In this document: piece by piece, positions 35,064-42,753 of the stretch | Position numbering within the stretch: the first letter of the stretch is position 1 | How the letters are laid out: every line of letters starts with the position of its first letter | Origin: Micromonospora sp. NBC_00389 | GTDB lineage: Bacteria; Actinomycetota; Actinomycetes; Mycobacteriales; Micromonosporaceae | Direction: 5' to 3' | Assembly (NCBI RefSeq): GCF_036059255.1 | Contig: NZ_CP107947.1 | Span: 6,200,001-6,264,000, forward strand | Length of the DNA stretch: 64,000 nucleotides | Position numbers and translations under genes: made by a program | The notes under the pieces: model-generated | Told to the model about the DNA's origin: nothing | Database searches by the model: none | What the model saw: only the letters and a program-made list of their open reading frames with translations

Positions 35064-35397
35064 TGGTCACCCCGTTCGATGGCCGGTCGTCCGGCAAGGC
35101 CCGGCCGCGCTCCGGCGTCCGGGGAATTGTGGACAAGATTCCGGTGGGCGCAACCTGCATGGCTAGGCCAGCAGGCGCACCGATACGAATGCGGTAGTCG
35201 GAATGCGAAGTCGACCAGCCGACACACCGAGGTGGAACGGCGGGCGGGCCTCCACCTGCCCTATGGTGGAACTTCCATCAAAGCCTGTTGTGTAAGTGGG
35301 AATTGTTCACAGTTCGCTCCGGCCTCGCGGCCCGGTACGTCCCGCCGCCGGCCCCGGTCCAGCATCCGGCGACACCTTCCCCGGACGGAGACAGCGG
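35064..35397. promoter_or_regulatory. Intergenic region upstream of the araC-type gene
   Basis: About 330 bases with no supported gene. It must carry divergent promoters for the hypothetical gene and the AraC-type regulator. An 11-bp palindrome TGGAACTTCCA (35267-35277) lies about 120 bases before the regulator and could be an operator. Nothing else stands out. Confidence 0.45.
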
Positions 35398-36360
35398 ATG
35401 ACGTCACCAGTGCAGACCCGAGGATTCGAGAGCCGAGATCCGGCGGCCATTCGCCACTTCCTGGCCCGGACGTACGACACGGACCTGCGCATCCGCGGCG
35501 GGGACAACGGCTACCGGCTCTCCCACCAACGCATAGACACCGGGTTGTTCGCTCTCGCGACGATCGCTCAAACGGCGCACCTCGACATCGACGTGCACGG
35601 TATCGACGCTCTGGTCATCTGCCGCACCCGCACCGCCAGGGTCGAGCGCGCCACCGACGGAGCGGTCCATCGGTTCGGCCCCGGCGACGTCTTCCTCACC
35701 ACCAGACCCGGTCTGCCGTTCAACGTGCACTGGCAACCCGGCGAGGTGGAACTCTGCGTGCTGGACCTGGCAGTGCTGGCGCAGGTCGCCACCGCCGCGC
35801 CGGCCCGGCGACCCGGTCAGGTCCGGTTCACCGACCTCGGGCCTGCCAGTGCCGCCCACGCCCGGCAGTGGCGGAACACCACCCGCTACATCAGCGACGT
35901 CGTGCTGACCAACGCGACCACCAACGCGGAGCCGCTGGTGATCGGCAACGCGGCGCGGATGCTCGCCGCGGCGGCACTCACGGTCTTCCCCAACACGGCG
36001 GTCACCGATCCGACCACCGAGGACCGGCGCGACGCCGGCACCGCCACGTTGCGCCGGGCGATCACCTTCATGGACGAGCACGCCGACCGGGACATCACCG
36101 CGGCCGACATCGCCAACGCCGCCGCCGTCTCCCTGCGGGCGGTGCAACTGGCCTTCCGCCGTCATCTCGGCACCACCCCGATGGCGCACCTGCGTCGGAT
36201 CCGGCTCGATCGGGCCCACCACGACCTGGTGCGGGCCGACCCTCGTCGGGATACCGTGTCGGCGATCGCCAGTCGGTGGGGCTTCGCCAGCCACAGCAGA
36301 TTCACCGCCCGGTACCACGCCAGCTACGGGGTGCCGCCCCGCGAGACCCTCCACGCCTGA
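35398..36360 (+). CDS. AraC-family transcriptional regulator
   Basis: A 320-residue AraC/XylS protein of the AraC-binding-like (cupin) type. The N-terminal half contains HRFGPGDVFLTTRPGLPFNVHWQPGEVELCVL, a cupin-like effector domain. The C-terminal double HTH reads ITAADIANAAAVSLRAVQLAFRRHLGTTPMAHLRRIRL and SAIASRWGFASHSRFTARYHASYGVPP, the classic AraC signature. The ATG at 35398 follows GGAG. Its targets are unknown; the flanking genes are convergent or divergent singletons. Confidence 0.9.
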   Translation: MTSPVQTRGFESRDPAAIRHFLARTYDTDLRIRGGDNGYRLSHQRIDTGLFALATIAQTAHLDIDVHGIDALVICRTRTARVERATDGAVHRFGPGDVFLTTRPGLPFNVHWQPGEVELCVLDLAVLAQVATAAPARRPGQVRFTDLGPASAAHARQWRNTTRYISDVVLTNATTNAEPLVIGNAARMLAAAALTVFPNTAVTDPTTEDRRDAGTATLRRAITFMDEHADRDITAADIANAAAVSLRAVQLAFRRHLGTTPMAHLRRIRLDRAHHDLVRADPRRDTVSAIASRWGFASHSRFTARYHASYGVPPRETLHA

Positions 36361-36381
36361 CCGACGCCAGCACCGCGCGGG

Positions 36382-36786
36382 CTAGTCCCGGTCGCGCTCG
36401 TGGGCGTCGCGGGCGGTCTGCAACTCGGGCACAGAGCCTTCCAGCAGGTCGGCGAGGCCGCGCAACTGCTCGGCGACCCGGGCACCGAGGGGGGTCAGCG
36501 AGTATTCGACGCGCGGCGGAATCGCCGTGAGGACCTCGCGGGTCAGCATGCCGTCGCGCTCAAGGGTCTGCAGGGTCTGGGAGAGCATCCGCTCGCTGAC
36601 CCCGTCGATGCGCCGACGCAGCGCGTTGAATCGGTAGCGACCCTCGCCGAGCGCCAGCAGGGCCAGCGAAGCCCATTTCGAGGTGACGTCCTCGAACGTG
36701 GCGCGGGAGGTGCACCCGCGCGCGAAGACATCGCTGACGAGTTCCTGGGTAGGCCCCGCCGGGTCTTGGGCCGGCACGTCGTTCAC
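36382..36786 (-). CDS. HxlR-family redox/electrophile regulator
   Basis: A 134-residue HxlR winged-helix protein: a single Cys near the N terminus (FARGCTSRATFEDVTSKWASLALLAL), then YRFNALRRRIDGVSERMLSQTLQTLERDGMLTREV and VEYSLTPLGARVAEQL. In HxlR/QorR/HypR-like proteins such an N-terminal Cys can sense oxidants. It is divergent from the quinone-oxidoreductase-like gene, as in the ytfH-ytfG and qorR-qor2 pairs. The GTG at 36786 is the start. A 46-bp copy of its 3' end occurs at 39256-39301. Confidence 0.9.
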   Translation of the reverse strand: MNDVPAQDPAGPTQELVSDVFARGCTSRATFEDVTSKWASLALLALGEGRYRFNALRRRIDGVSERMLSQTLQTLERDGMLTREVLTAIPPRVEYSLTPLGARVAEQLRGLADLLEGSVPELQTARDAHERDRD

Positions 36787-36821
36787 CTCAACAGCCTACC
36801 TCACGATTACGAGTTCGCATG

Positions 36822-36848
36822 TACTGTGGATTAGTAAGTGCCTACAGT
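36822..36848. promoter_or_regulatory. Candidate HxlR operator between the divergent genes
   Basis: The AT-rich spacer contains TACT (36822-36825) and AGTA (36833-36836), and ACTGT (36823-36827) with ACAGT (36844-36848) as inverted arms. The position between the two divergent start codons suits regulator binding. Confidence 0.45.
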
Positions 36849-36876
36849 TTCGTCATCGCCGCACCGGAGGTTTCCC

Positions 36877-37734
36877 ATGCCCACCTATGCCGTCACCGGC
36901 GCCACCGGCCGACTGGGCCGCCTGGTGATCGAGCACCTGCTCGACGCCGGCGTACCCGCCACCGAGATCGCCGCCGTCGTCCGCACCCCGGAGAAGGCCG
37001 CCGACTTCGCCGCGCGCGGCGTCGAGATCCGCCAGGCCAACTACGACGACCCGTCGACGCTGCCCGGCGCCGTGGCCGGAGTACGCCGCCTGCTGCTCAT
37101 CTCCGGTGACACTCCCGGTCAGCGCGTTGCCCAGCACACCGCGGTCATCGACGCGGCCAAGCTCGCCGGGGTCGAGCGCCTGATCTACACCAGCATCCTG
37201 CGCGCCGACACCACCACGAACCCCCTGGCGCCCGAGCACAAGGCCACCGAGGAGGTCATCGCCGCCTCGGGTCTGCCGTACACGATCCTGCGCAACAGCT
37301 GGTACACCGAGAACTACACCGACCAGCTGCCGCAGTACCTGCAGACCGGCGTGATCCTCGGCGCCACCGGTGGCAGCAGGGTCTCCGCCGCGACCCGGGC
37401 CGACTACGCGGCGGCGGCCGTCGCAGCGCTGACCCGCCAGGAGGACGGCAACGCCGTCTACGAGCTGGGCGGGACGGCCTTCACCTTCGACGAGCTGGCC
37501 GCCGCCGTTACCGAGGTCACCGGCACCACGGTCGTCCACCGGGACCTGTCCGCCACCGAGCTCGCCGCGACCCTGGAGAACGTCGGGCTCGACGCGGGCA
37601 CCGCCGGGTTCGTCGCCGCGCTCGACCACTCGATCGCCATCGGTGAACTGACGACCGACAGCGACGACCTCAGCCGGCTGATCGGCCGCCCGAGCACCCC
37701 GCTGCACGACGCCGTCCGGGCCGCGCACGCCTGA
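36877..37734 (+). CDS. NAD(P)H:quinone oxidoreductase-like SDR (QorB/NmrA type)
   Basis: A 285-residue atypical short-chain dehydrogenase. The NADP-binding motif is AVTGATGRLGRLV, with EKAADFAARGVEIRQANYDDPSTL matching QorB/NmrA proteins. Further family features are LLLISGDTPGQRVAQHTAVIDAAKLAGVERLIYTSIL and YTILRNSWYTENY. It probably reduces quinones or senses NADP(H) redox state. The ATG at 36877 follows GGAGG with a 6-base gap. Expression is likely controlled by the divergent HxlR regulator. Confidence 0.88.
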   Translation: MPTYAVTGATGRLGRLVIEHLLDAGVPATEIAAVVRTPEKAADFAARGVEIRQANYDDPSTLPGAVAGVRRLLLISGDTPGQRVAQHTAVIDAAKLAGVERLIYTSILRADTTTNPLAPEHKATEEVIAASGLPYTILRNSWYTENYTDQLPQYLQTGVILGATGGSRVSAATRADYAAAAVAALTRQEDGNAVYELGGTAFTFDELAAAVTEVTGTTVVHRDLSATELAATLENVGLDAGTAGFVAALDHSIAIGELTTDSDDLSRLIGRPSTPLHDAVRAAHA

Positions 37735-37765
37735 CCGGCGGCCGTCGGCCACGTCGACGAGCACC

Positions 37766-37797
37766 GGCGGGCGACGGGTGCGTCCCTGTCGCCCGCC
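37766..37797 (+). terminator. Hairpin terminator after the QorB-like gene
   Basis: A perfect 10-bp stem (GGCGGGCGAC at 37766-37775 with GTCGCCCGCC at 37788-37797), 31 bases after the stop and before the convergent epoxide hydrolase. Confidence 0.65.
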
Positions 37798-37841
37798 TGC
37801 GCTCCGGGAGCCCCCACGGCCGACACGTGCCGGCCGGGCGT

Positions 37842-39008
37842 TTACGCCCCGCGGCGCAGCGGTCGGAAGAAGTCTCGCAGGTCGTTGGCGAGCACGTCGG
37901 GTTCCTCCAAGGGCAGGAAGTGGCCTCCGCGGGTCGGGCCACGCCATTGGCGCAGGTCACGATAAACGCGCTCGGCGTACTCGCGGGGGTAGTCCCGGTC
38001 CTCCGGGGTGAGCCGGACTCCTGCTGGCACGTCAACAGCCCTCAGGGGCGGAGTCCGGGAGTCGTCGTAGTAGGGCCTGAAGGATGAGCCGATCGTCCCG
38101 GTCGCCCAGTAAAGAGTGGCGATGGTGAGTAGAAGGTCTTTGCTGAACCGAGATTCGAGGTCTCCGTCGCAGTCGCTCCAGGCCCGATACTTTTCCACGA
38201 TCCAGGCGGCTAGGCCGGCGGGAGAGTCGAGCAGGGCCGCAGCGAGGGTGTCCGGTCGGGTGCTCTGGATGGCGGCGTAGCCGTCATCGCTGCCATCGTG
38301 CTCGTTCGATCGCGCTTTCAGGTAGGCCTGCTCGGCTGCGGACAATGGGTGGGCGTCGTCGAGAATGGGGTGCAGGTTCGGATGGTGGGTGTGGATCCCG
38401 ACCACCCGCTGCCGGTGCCGGGCGCCGAGAAAGCCGGTGACATGAGAGCCGATGTCGCCGCCGTACGCGCCGAACGTGGAGTAGCTCAGGACATCCGTCA
38501 TCAGCCGTGCCCATAGGTCAGCAACTACCGGAGGGGTCACCAGGCCGTGGATCGGCAGGTCCGAGAACACGAAGCCGGGCAGGGACGGAACGACGACGTC
38601 GAAGGCGTCGTCCTGCTCGCCGCCGTAGGCAGCCGGATCGGCCAGCCGCGCCGCTAGCGGCAACATCTCCACGAAGCTGCTGGGCCAGCCATGGGTGAGC
38701 ACCAGCGGCAGCGGGGAGCGGGTGCCGCTGGAGGTTGCCGCGCGCAGGTGCACGAAGTGCACGCGCCGGCCGTCCAGGGTCGCGGTGTAGTGCGGCACTG
38801 CGTTGAGTTCGCGTTCCCGGGCGCGCCAGTCGAAGCCGCTGCGCCAGTAGGTCACTAGCTCGCGAAGGTAGTCCGGATCCGTGCCGGCACACCACCCGCT
38901 CGCAGTCGGGCGGGGAAAGCGGGTGCGCGCCAACCGCTCGGCCAGGTCCGCCAGCAGGTCGTCGGAGACGTCGATGGTGAATGGCACAGCTTGTGGCAGG
39001 GATGACAT
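37842..39008 (-). CDS. Epoxide hydrolase
   Basis: A 388-residue alpha/beta epoxide hydrolase with the N-terminal EHN segment (PFTIDVSDDLLADLAERLARTRFP). The oxyanion motif is THGWPSS, the nucleophilic Asp is in YGGDIGSHVTG, and the catalytic His is in GGHFLPLEEPD. It opens epoxides to diols in the cytoplasm. ATG at 39008. The base composition near the 5' side is somewhat less biased than in neighbours, and a partial copy of the nearby hxlR tail lies upstream of it, so local rearrangement or transfer is possible. Confidence 0.92.
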   Translation of the reverse strand: MSSLPQAVPFTIDVSDDLLADLAERLARTRFPRPTASGWCAGTDPDYLRELVTYWRSGFDWRARERELNAVPHYTATLDGRRVHFVHLRAATSSGTRSPLPLVLTHGWPSSFVEMLPLAARLADPAAYGGEQDDAFDVVVPSLPGFVFSDLPIHGLVTPPVVADLWARLMTDVLSYSTFGAYGGDIGSHVTGFLGARHRQRVVGIHTHHPNLHPILDDAHPLSAAEQAYLKARSNEHDGSDDGYAAIQSTRPDTLAAALLDSPAGLAAWIVEKYRAWSDCDGDLESRFSKDLLLTIATLYWATGTIGSSFRPYYDDSRTPPLRAVDVPAGVRLTPEDRDYPREYAERVYRDLRQWRGPTRGGHFLPLEEPDVLANDLRDFFRPLRRGA

Positions 39009-39321
39009 GAAGAGGGCCTCCGTGACCTGGGACGGATGAAATCCACATTCCCCAGGTCAGCTCGCCATATCGGCTCGCCCGATGGCTGCAAGGGAAGCGA
39101 TTCGCATGCTACCGGCCGCGACGCTGCCTGAAAAGTGCTCACTCGGCTGTGGCCGGGAGCGCCACGTAGCCGGTGGTCGGCTGGGGCCGGGATCCGGCGA
39201 GCTCGGTAAGCATCGGGTGCAGCCGGGGAGCAGGAACATCCGGCACACCGCCGCGGCGGGCTAGTCAAGGTCGGGCTCGTGGGCGTCGCAAGCGGTCTGC
39301 ACGGCGACACGTGCCGGTCGG
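39009..39321. other. Intergenic stretch upstream of the epoxide hydrolase
   Basis: About 310 bases without a supported gene. It holds the promoter region of the leftward epoxide hydrolase gene and, at its right end, a fragment matching the 3' end of hxlR. The reading frames across it show no recognisable protein. Confidence 0.5.
39256..39301 (-). repeat. Duplicated 46-bp tail of an hxlR gene
   Basis: This segment matches 36377-36422 at 41 of 46 positions, covering the last codons and stop of the hxlR gene (the encoded tail QTARDAHERDRD becomes QTACDAHEPDLD). The rest of an hxlR gene is absent here, so it is a relic of a deleted second copy or a recombination scar. Confidence 0.75.
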
Positions 39322-39681
39322 CTACTCCGTCTCGTCGTCCTGGTCGGTGAGGTCGGCCAGGACGTCGGCCGCGTCCCGGTTGCCGCCGTCGGCGAGCCGT
39401 CGAAGCTCGGCGACATCGACCCGCTCGGTCGCCAGCTCGACGAGCTGATCGGTCGCGTCCTGGTCGCCCCGGTCGGCCAGGCGCCGCAGCTCGTCCATGT
39501 CGCCGCGCTCAGTGGCGAGCTCGACGAGCTGAGCCGCCGCGTCGGTGTTGCCGCTCTCTGCGAGCTGGCGCAGCTCCGCCAGGTCACCCCGCTCACCGGC
39601 GAGCTCGACGAGCTGGTCGACCGCGTCCCGGTCACCGTTCGCGGCCCGTTCCCGCAGGCCCGCAAGATCAGAATCTGACAC
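39322..39681 (-). CDS. Protein of four 28-residue helical repeats
   Basis: A 119-residue acidic protein composed almost wholly of four tandem 28-residue units with the pattern D-x-x-E-L-R-x-L-A-x-x-G-x-x-D-A-x-x-Q-L-V-E-L-A. Each unit should form a helix pair, giving a small solenoid reminiscent of HEAT or Sel1-type scaffolds. The GTG at 39681 has AAAGG upstream with 9-base spacing. No known family is recognised; a protein-binding role is a guess. Confidence 0.65.
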   Translation of the reverse strand: MSDSDLAGLRERAANGDRDAVDQLVELAGERGDLAELRQLAESGNTDAAAQLVELATERGDMDELRRLADRGDQDATDQLVELATERVDVAELRRLADGGNRDAADVLADLTDQDDETE

Positions 39682-39871
39682 GATCACGTACCTTTCACCA
39701 GGCTCACGCACGACGGTTCTCCATCGGCCCGCCGTCATCGTCGGCCGCCGCACCCGCCCGGTCGACCCGACCACTCCCCCGGGCTCACCACCGAAACCTA
39801 GACAACCGGCGCCGCGTCGGGCAGCCGAACGCCTCAACAGCATCGGCTGGCGGCGCGCCCTTCCGCGGTTG

Positions 39872-40573
39872 TCAGGGGGCCGTCTCCGTGGGGTCGGCGA
39901 GGAGCAACCCGGTCAGCAGGCTGCGCACGGTCCGCTCGAAGAGGTCCGTCTGGGGCGCGGGCGCCGAGGGCTGGCTGAACGCCGCGACCATGTGCGGGTA
40001 CGCGGTGAGGTCGCCACCAGCGAAGCTGAACGACCCGGAGGTGGCCTCGCTGCGGGCGAATAGGCTCACCACGCCGGTCATCATGGCGATCGCCTCGAAC
40101 TTGGCGGTGGCGGCGCAGCGGACGGGTTCCAGGACCCGCAGGCAGTTGTCGAACCAGGCGAGGCTGTCGGGGCCGATGCCGGACGGTCGGTGACTCACGT
40201 CGAACAACCACGGGTGGCGCCGGTGCAGCGCCAACTGCCGGCGGGCCAACAGCAGCATCGAGTGCAGCCAGTCGCCCTCCGTCTGCGGGTACGGCCGCAG
40301 CTCCCCAACGGCCCGGTCGGTCATCAGGTCCAGGAGGTCGTCACGGGAGGACAGGTACCGGTAGAGCGATCCGGCGCCGGTGCCCAGCGCGGTCGCGACG
40401 GCGCGCATCGACACCGCGGCGAGTCCTTCGGCGTCGGCCAGTGCGATGGCGGCCGCGACGATCTCATCGCGGCTGTGCGCCGGAACGGGACCGCGGCTGC
40501 CGCGTTCGGGCCTGGTCCAGATCGGTTGCCGGTCGGTGTCACCGCCGCCGGACTTCCTCGGTGCGTCGCTCAC
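39872..40573 (-). CDS. TetR-family transcriptional regulator
   Basis: A 233-residue TetR protein. The N-terminal HTH is RDEIVAAAIALADAEGLAAVSMRAVATALGTGAGSLYRYLSSRDDLLDLM. The C-terminal domain matches the TetR_C group of actinobacterial regulators that control hydrolases or exporters. The GTG at 40573 has a -10 box TACAGT on the minus strand ending six bases upstream, so its mRNA is probably leaderless. A long palindrome between it and the divergent hydrolase gene is the likely operator for both. Confidence 0.9.
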   Translation of the reverse strand: MSDAPRKSGGGDTDRQPIWTRPERGSRGPVPAHSRDEIVAAAIALADAEGLAAVSMRAVATALGTGAGSLYRYLSSRDDLLDLMTDRAVGELRPYPQTEGDWLHSMLLLARRQLALHRRHPWLFDVSHRPSGIGPDSLAWFDNCLRVLEPVRCAATAKFEAIAMMTGVVSLFARSEATSGSFSFAGGDLTAYPHMVAAFSQPSAPAPQTDLFERTVRSLLTGLLLADPTETAP

Positions 40574-40583
40574 CGATCTACTG

Positions 40584-40610
40584 TAAACTGCAAACGTCGT
40601 TCGCAGTTTA
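40584..40610. promoter_or_regulatory. 27-bp near-perfect TetR operator
   Basis: Outer arms TAAACTGC (40584-40591) and GCAGTTTA (40603-40610) are perfect inverted repeats; inner bases extend the dyad with one mismatch around the centre at 40597. The site overlaps the -10 box of the tetR gene (40580-40585, minus strand) and lies 26 bases before the hydrolase start. Confidence 0.8.
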
Positions 40611-40635
40611 GACCTGGCGGAAGGGCGGACCGATC

Positions 40636-41472
40636 ATGGAACGGATCACGGCACGGGACGGCGCCAGCATCGTGCTGCACTCCACGGGCAGCGGACCCGG
40701 GATCGTCGTGGTGCACGGCGGCGGGGTCACCATCGACGTGTACGGTCGGCTGGCCACGGCCCTCGCCGACCGGTTCACCGTGCACCTCTACAACCGGCGG
40801 GGACGGGCCGACGCCCCGCCCAGGTCGATGCCCTACACGTTCGACCAGGACATCGACGACCTCGCCGTGGTGCTGGAGCACACCGGGTCCGGCAATGTCA
40901 TCGGCCACAGCTCCGGCGGCTTCATCGCGCTCCGGGCCGCACTCCGGCTGCCGATCGACCGGCTCGCCCTCTACGACGCCGCGATCTCCATCGACGGCGG
41001 CTCACCGTCCGCGTGGCTGGAGCCCGCCCGCGCGGCGCTGCGGCGTGGCGACACCGCTCGGGGCCTCGCCATCACGGCCGCCGGCATCAACCCGCAGATG
41101 GCGGCGGCGAAGCTCCCGCTCGGCGTACGGGTCGCGATCACTCGGGCGTTCATGCGTACCCCGATCGGGCGCACGATGGGCGAGCTGCTGCCGATGACTC
41201 TGGACGAGACGGCCCTGATCCTGGCGCACGACGGCCCGGCCGCCCAGTGGGACGGGGTCACCTGCGAAGTGCTGCTGACGTGCGGCGCCGACGGCCCGCC
41301 CTACTACATCGATCTCAACGAGGCATTGGCCCGCGCGCTGCCACGAGCCAGGACGCTGACGATTCCTCGGAGCGGGCACGACGCCATCAACCGGGCGTAC
41401 CCGAGAATGGTCGAGCCGCTCGTCGACTTCTTCGCGGCCCCGGTGACGCCGCAGCGGACGCCCCACACCTGA
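40636..41472 (+). CDS. Alpha/beta hydrolase under TetR control
   Basis: A 278-residue alpha/beta hydrolase. The oxyanion loop is VVHGGGVTIDVYGRLA, the nucleophile elbow GHSSGGF and the catalytic His in RSGHDAINRAYP. It starts with MERITARDGASIVLHSTGSGP, typical of small esterases and lactonases. The ATG at 40636 is preceded by GGAAGGGCGG. The divergent TetR gene and shared palindrome indicate substrate-induced expression; the substrate is unknown. Confidence 0.87.
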   Translation: MERITARDGASIVLHSTGSGPGIVVVHGGGVTIDVYGRLATALADRFTVHLYNRRGRADAPPRSMPYTFDQDIDDLAVVLEHTGSGNVIGHSSGGFIALRAALRLPIDRLALYDAAISIDGGSPSAWLEPARAALRRGDTARGLAITAAGINPQMAAAKLPLGVRVAITRAFMRTPIGRTMGELLPMTLDETALILAHDGPAAQWDGVTCEVLLTCGADGPPYYIDLNEALARALPRARTLTIPRSGHDAINRAYPRMVEPLVDFFAAPVTPQRTPHT

Positions 41473-41564
41473 CGGGCCACGCGGTCGCCCGGCCTGGCCG
41501 TCCCCAATGGATGTCGGCGCCATCGCGCGGCACGCACGGCTGCCCACGGTTATTGATCTTGGCT

Positions 41565-41570
41565 TAGGGT
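41565..41570 (+). promoter_or_regulatory. -10 box TAGGGT before a leaderless small ORF
   Basis: TAGGGT ends seven bases before the ATG at 41578. It is the closest promoter-like site to the downstream ion channel gene. Confidence 0.5.
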
Positions 41571-41577
41571 GGGGGAC

Positions 41578-41670
41578 ATGCCCGAATGCCCCTCGCACCG
41601 CCATCATGACGGCCACAGGTCGGGCCGCCCAGCGGCCTCGGAACACACCACCGAGCCGGCCGGCTGGTGA
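41578..41670 (+). CDS. Leaderless 30-codon small ORF coupled to the channel gene
   Basis: A 30-residue ORF (MPECPSHRHHDGHRSG then a short Ala/Thr/Glu tail ending GW) starting right after a -10 box and ending in TGGTGA, where the last GTG is the start of the channel gene (GTGA overlap). The peptide is His-rich near the N terminus (CPSHRHHDGH). It may be a real small protein, or mainly serve to load ribosomes onto the channel start, which lacks its own ribosome site. No homologue is recognised. Confidence 0.4.
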   Translation: MPECPSHRHHDGHRSGRPAASEHTTEPAGW

Positions 41671-42614
41671 GTGGAGCACCCGCGCCCGCCGAGCGAGGTG
41701 AGCCGGCCGCACCGACAGACGGCCAGTCGAGGCTGGTCGACGGCTGCCGGCGACTCGCCGACTCGCGCCCCTTCGAGATCGGCATCGTTGTCGTCATCCT
41801 CGCCAACGGGGTCGTCCTCGGTCTGGAGACGTACGACGGCCTGATCGCACCAGGTGCGGCGCTGCACTGGCTGGAGTTGTTCTTCCGCGCCGTCTTCGTC
41901 GTCGAGATCGGCATCCGGCTGGCTGCGTACGGCCGTCGTCCGCAGGACTTCTTCCGGCACGGCTGGAACGTCTTCGACTTCGTGGTGATCGCGGCGATCT
42001 TCATACCGGGCCTGCACGGTGACCCGGCGCTGCTGCGCGTGGTGCGGGTCGCACGGATGATCCGGTTGGTGCGGTTCTCGCCGGGCCTTCGCACCATCGT
42101 CGCCGCCCTGTGGCGCAGCCTGCCGGGCGTCGGCGGTTTCCTCGCCCTGGCCGTGGTGACGCTCTACGTGTACGGCATGGCGGGCTGGCTGATCTTCGGC
42201 AGCAGGTACCCGGAGGAGTACGGCGACATCGGCCGGTCCCTGCTGACGTTGTTCGTGCTGCTGTCGCTGGAGACGCTGCCGGACCTCATCGAGCAGGGCA
42301 TGGCCATCTCGCCGTGGACCCTGCTCTACTACGTCAGCTACGTAATCATCACCGTCAACCTGCTGCTCAACATCCTCATCGCGGTCATCGTCAACTCGAT
42401 GGAGGAGGCACGCCGGTTGGAGATGACCGAGCGGCTGGCCCCCGGGTACGACGAGGACGGTGACGGCGTACCGGACGAGCTGGACCGTATCGCGCTCACC
42501 CAACGGCTGGACGACCTGCGGGCGGTGATCGCCGAGTTGGAACGGGAACTGCGGATCGACCGCGACGACGGGCACGGCCGCCCACACCGCGAGGACGCCC
42601 GTGCCGGACGATGA
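41667..42614 (+). CDS. Voltage-gated cation channel (bacterial Nav type)
   Basis: A 315-residue six-span ion channel subunit. S4 carries Arg at 124, 127, 130, 133 and 136 in a one-in-three pattern. The pore segment LLSLETLPD (filter around S200-L201-E202-T203) matches the TLESW-type filter of bacterial sodium channels but lacks the Trp. S6 is YYVSYVIITVNLLLNILIAVIVNSM. After S6 is an EF-hand-like loop D262-E-D-G-D-G-V-P-D-E-L-D273 and then a probable coiled coil (about 276-300) that would assemble the tetramer. The GTG at 41667 overlaps the stop of a small ORF. Ion selectivity (Na or Ca) is uncertain. Confidence 0.87.
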   Translation: MSGAPAPAERGEPAAPTDGQSRLVDGCRRLADSRPFEIGIVVVILANGVVLGLETYDGLIAPGAALHWLELFFRAVFVVEIGIRLAAYGRRPQDFFRHGWNVFDFVVIAAIFIPGLHGDPALLRVVRVARMIRLVRFSPGLRTIVAALWRSLPGVGGFLALAVVTLYVYGMAGWLIFGSRYPEEYGDIGRSLLTLFVLLSLETLPDLIEQGMAISPWTLLYYVSYVIITVNLLLNILIAVIVNSMEEARRLEMTERLAPGYDEDGDGVPDELDRIALTQRLDDLRAVIAELERELRIDRDDGHGRPHREDARAGR

Positions 42615-42710
42615 GCCTGGCCGCCGGGTGCCCGGATACACCCTCCGGTGCGGCGCATTCCAGCACGTGACGGTCATCCGACGTTCTTCCGTGGCGGTCC
42701 GCGTACCAGT

Positions 42711-42716
42711 TAGTCT
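42711..42716 (+). promoter_or_regulatory. -10 box TAGTCT before the flavoprotein operon
   Basis: TAGTCT in the 139-base gap after the channel gene predicts transcription from about 42723, leaving a 31-base leader with AAGGG before the ATG at 42754. No convincing -35 was found. Confidence 0.45.
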
Positions 42717-42753
42717 CGATGGCGTCCTACAGGTCTGGCTGAAGGGCATCCGC

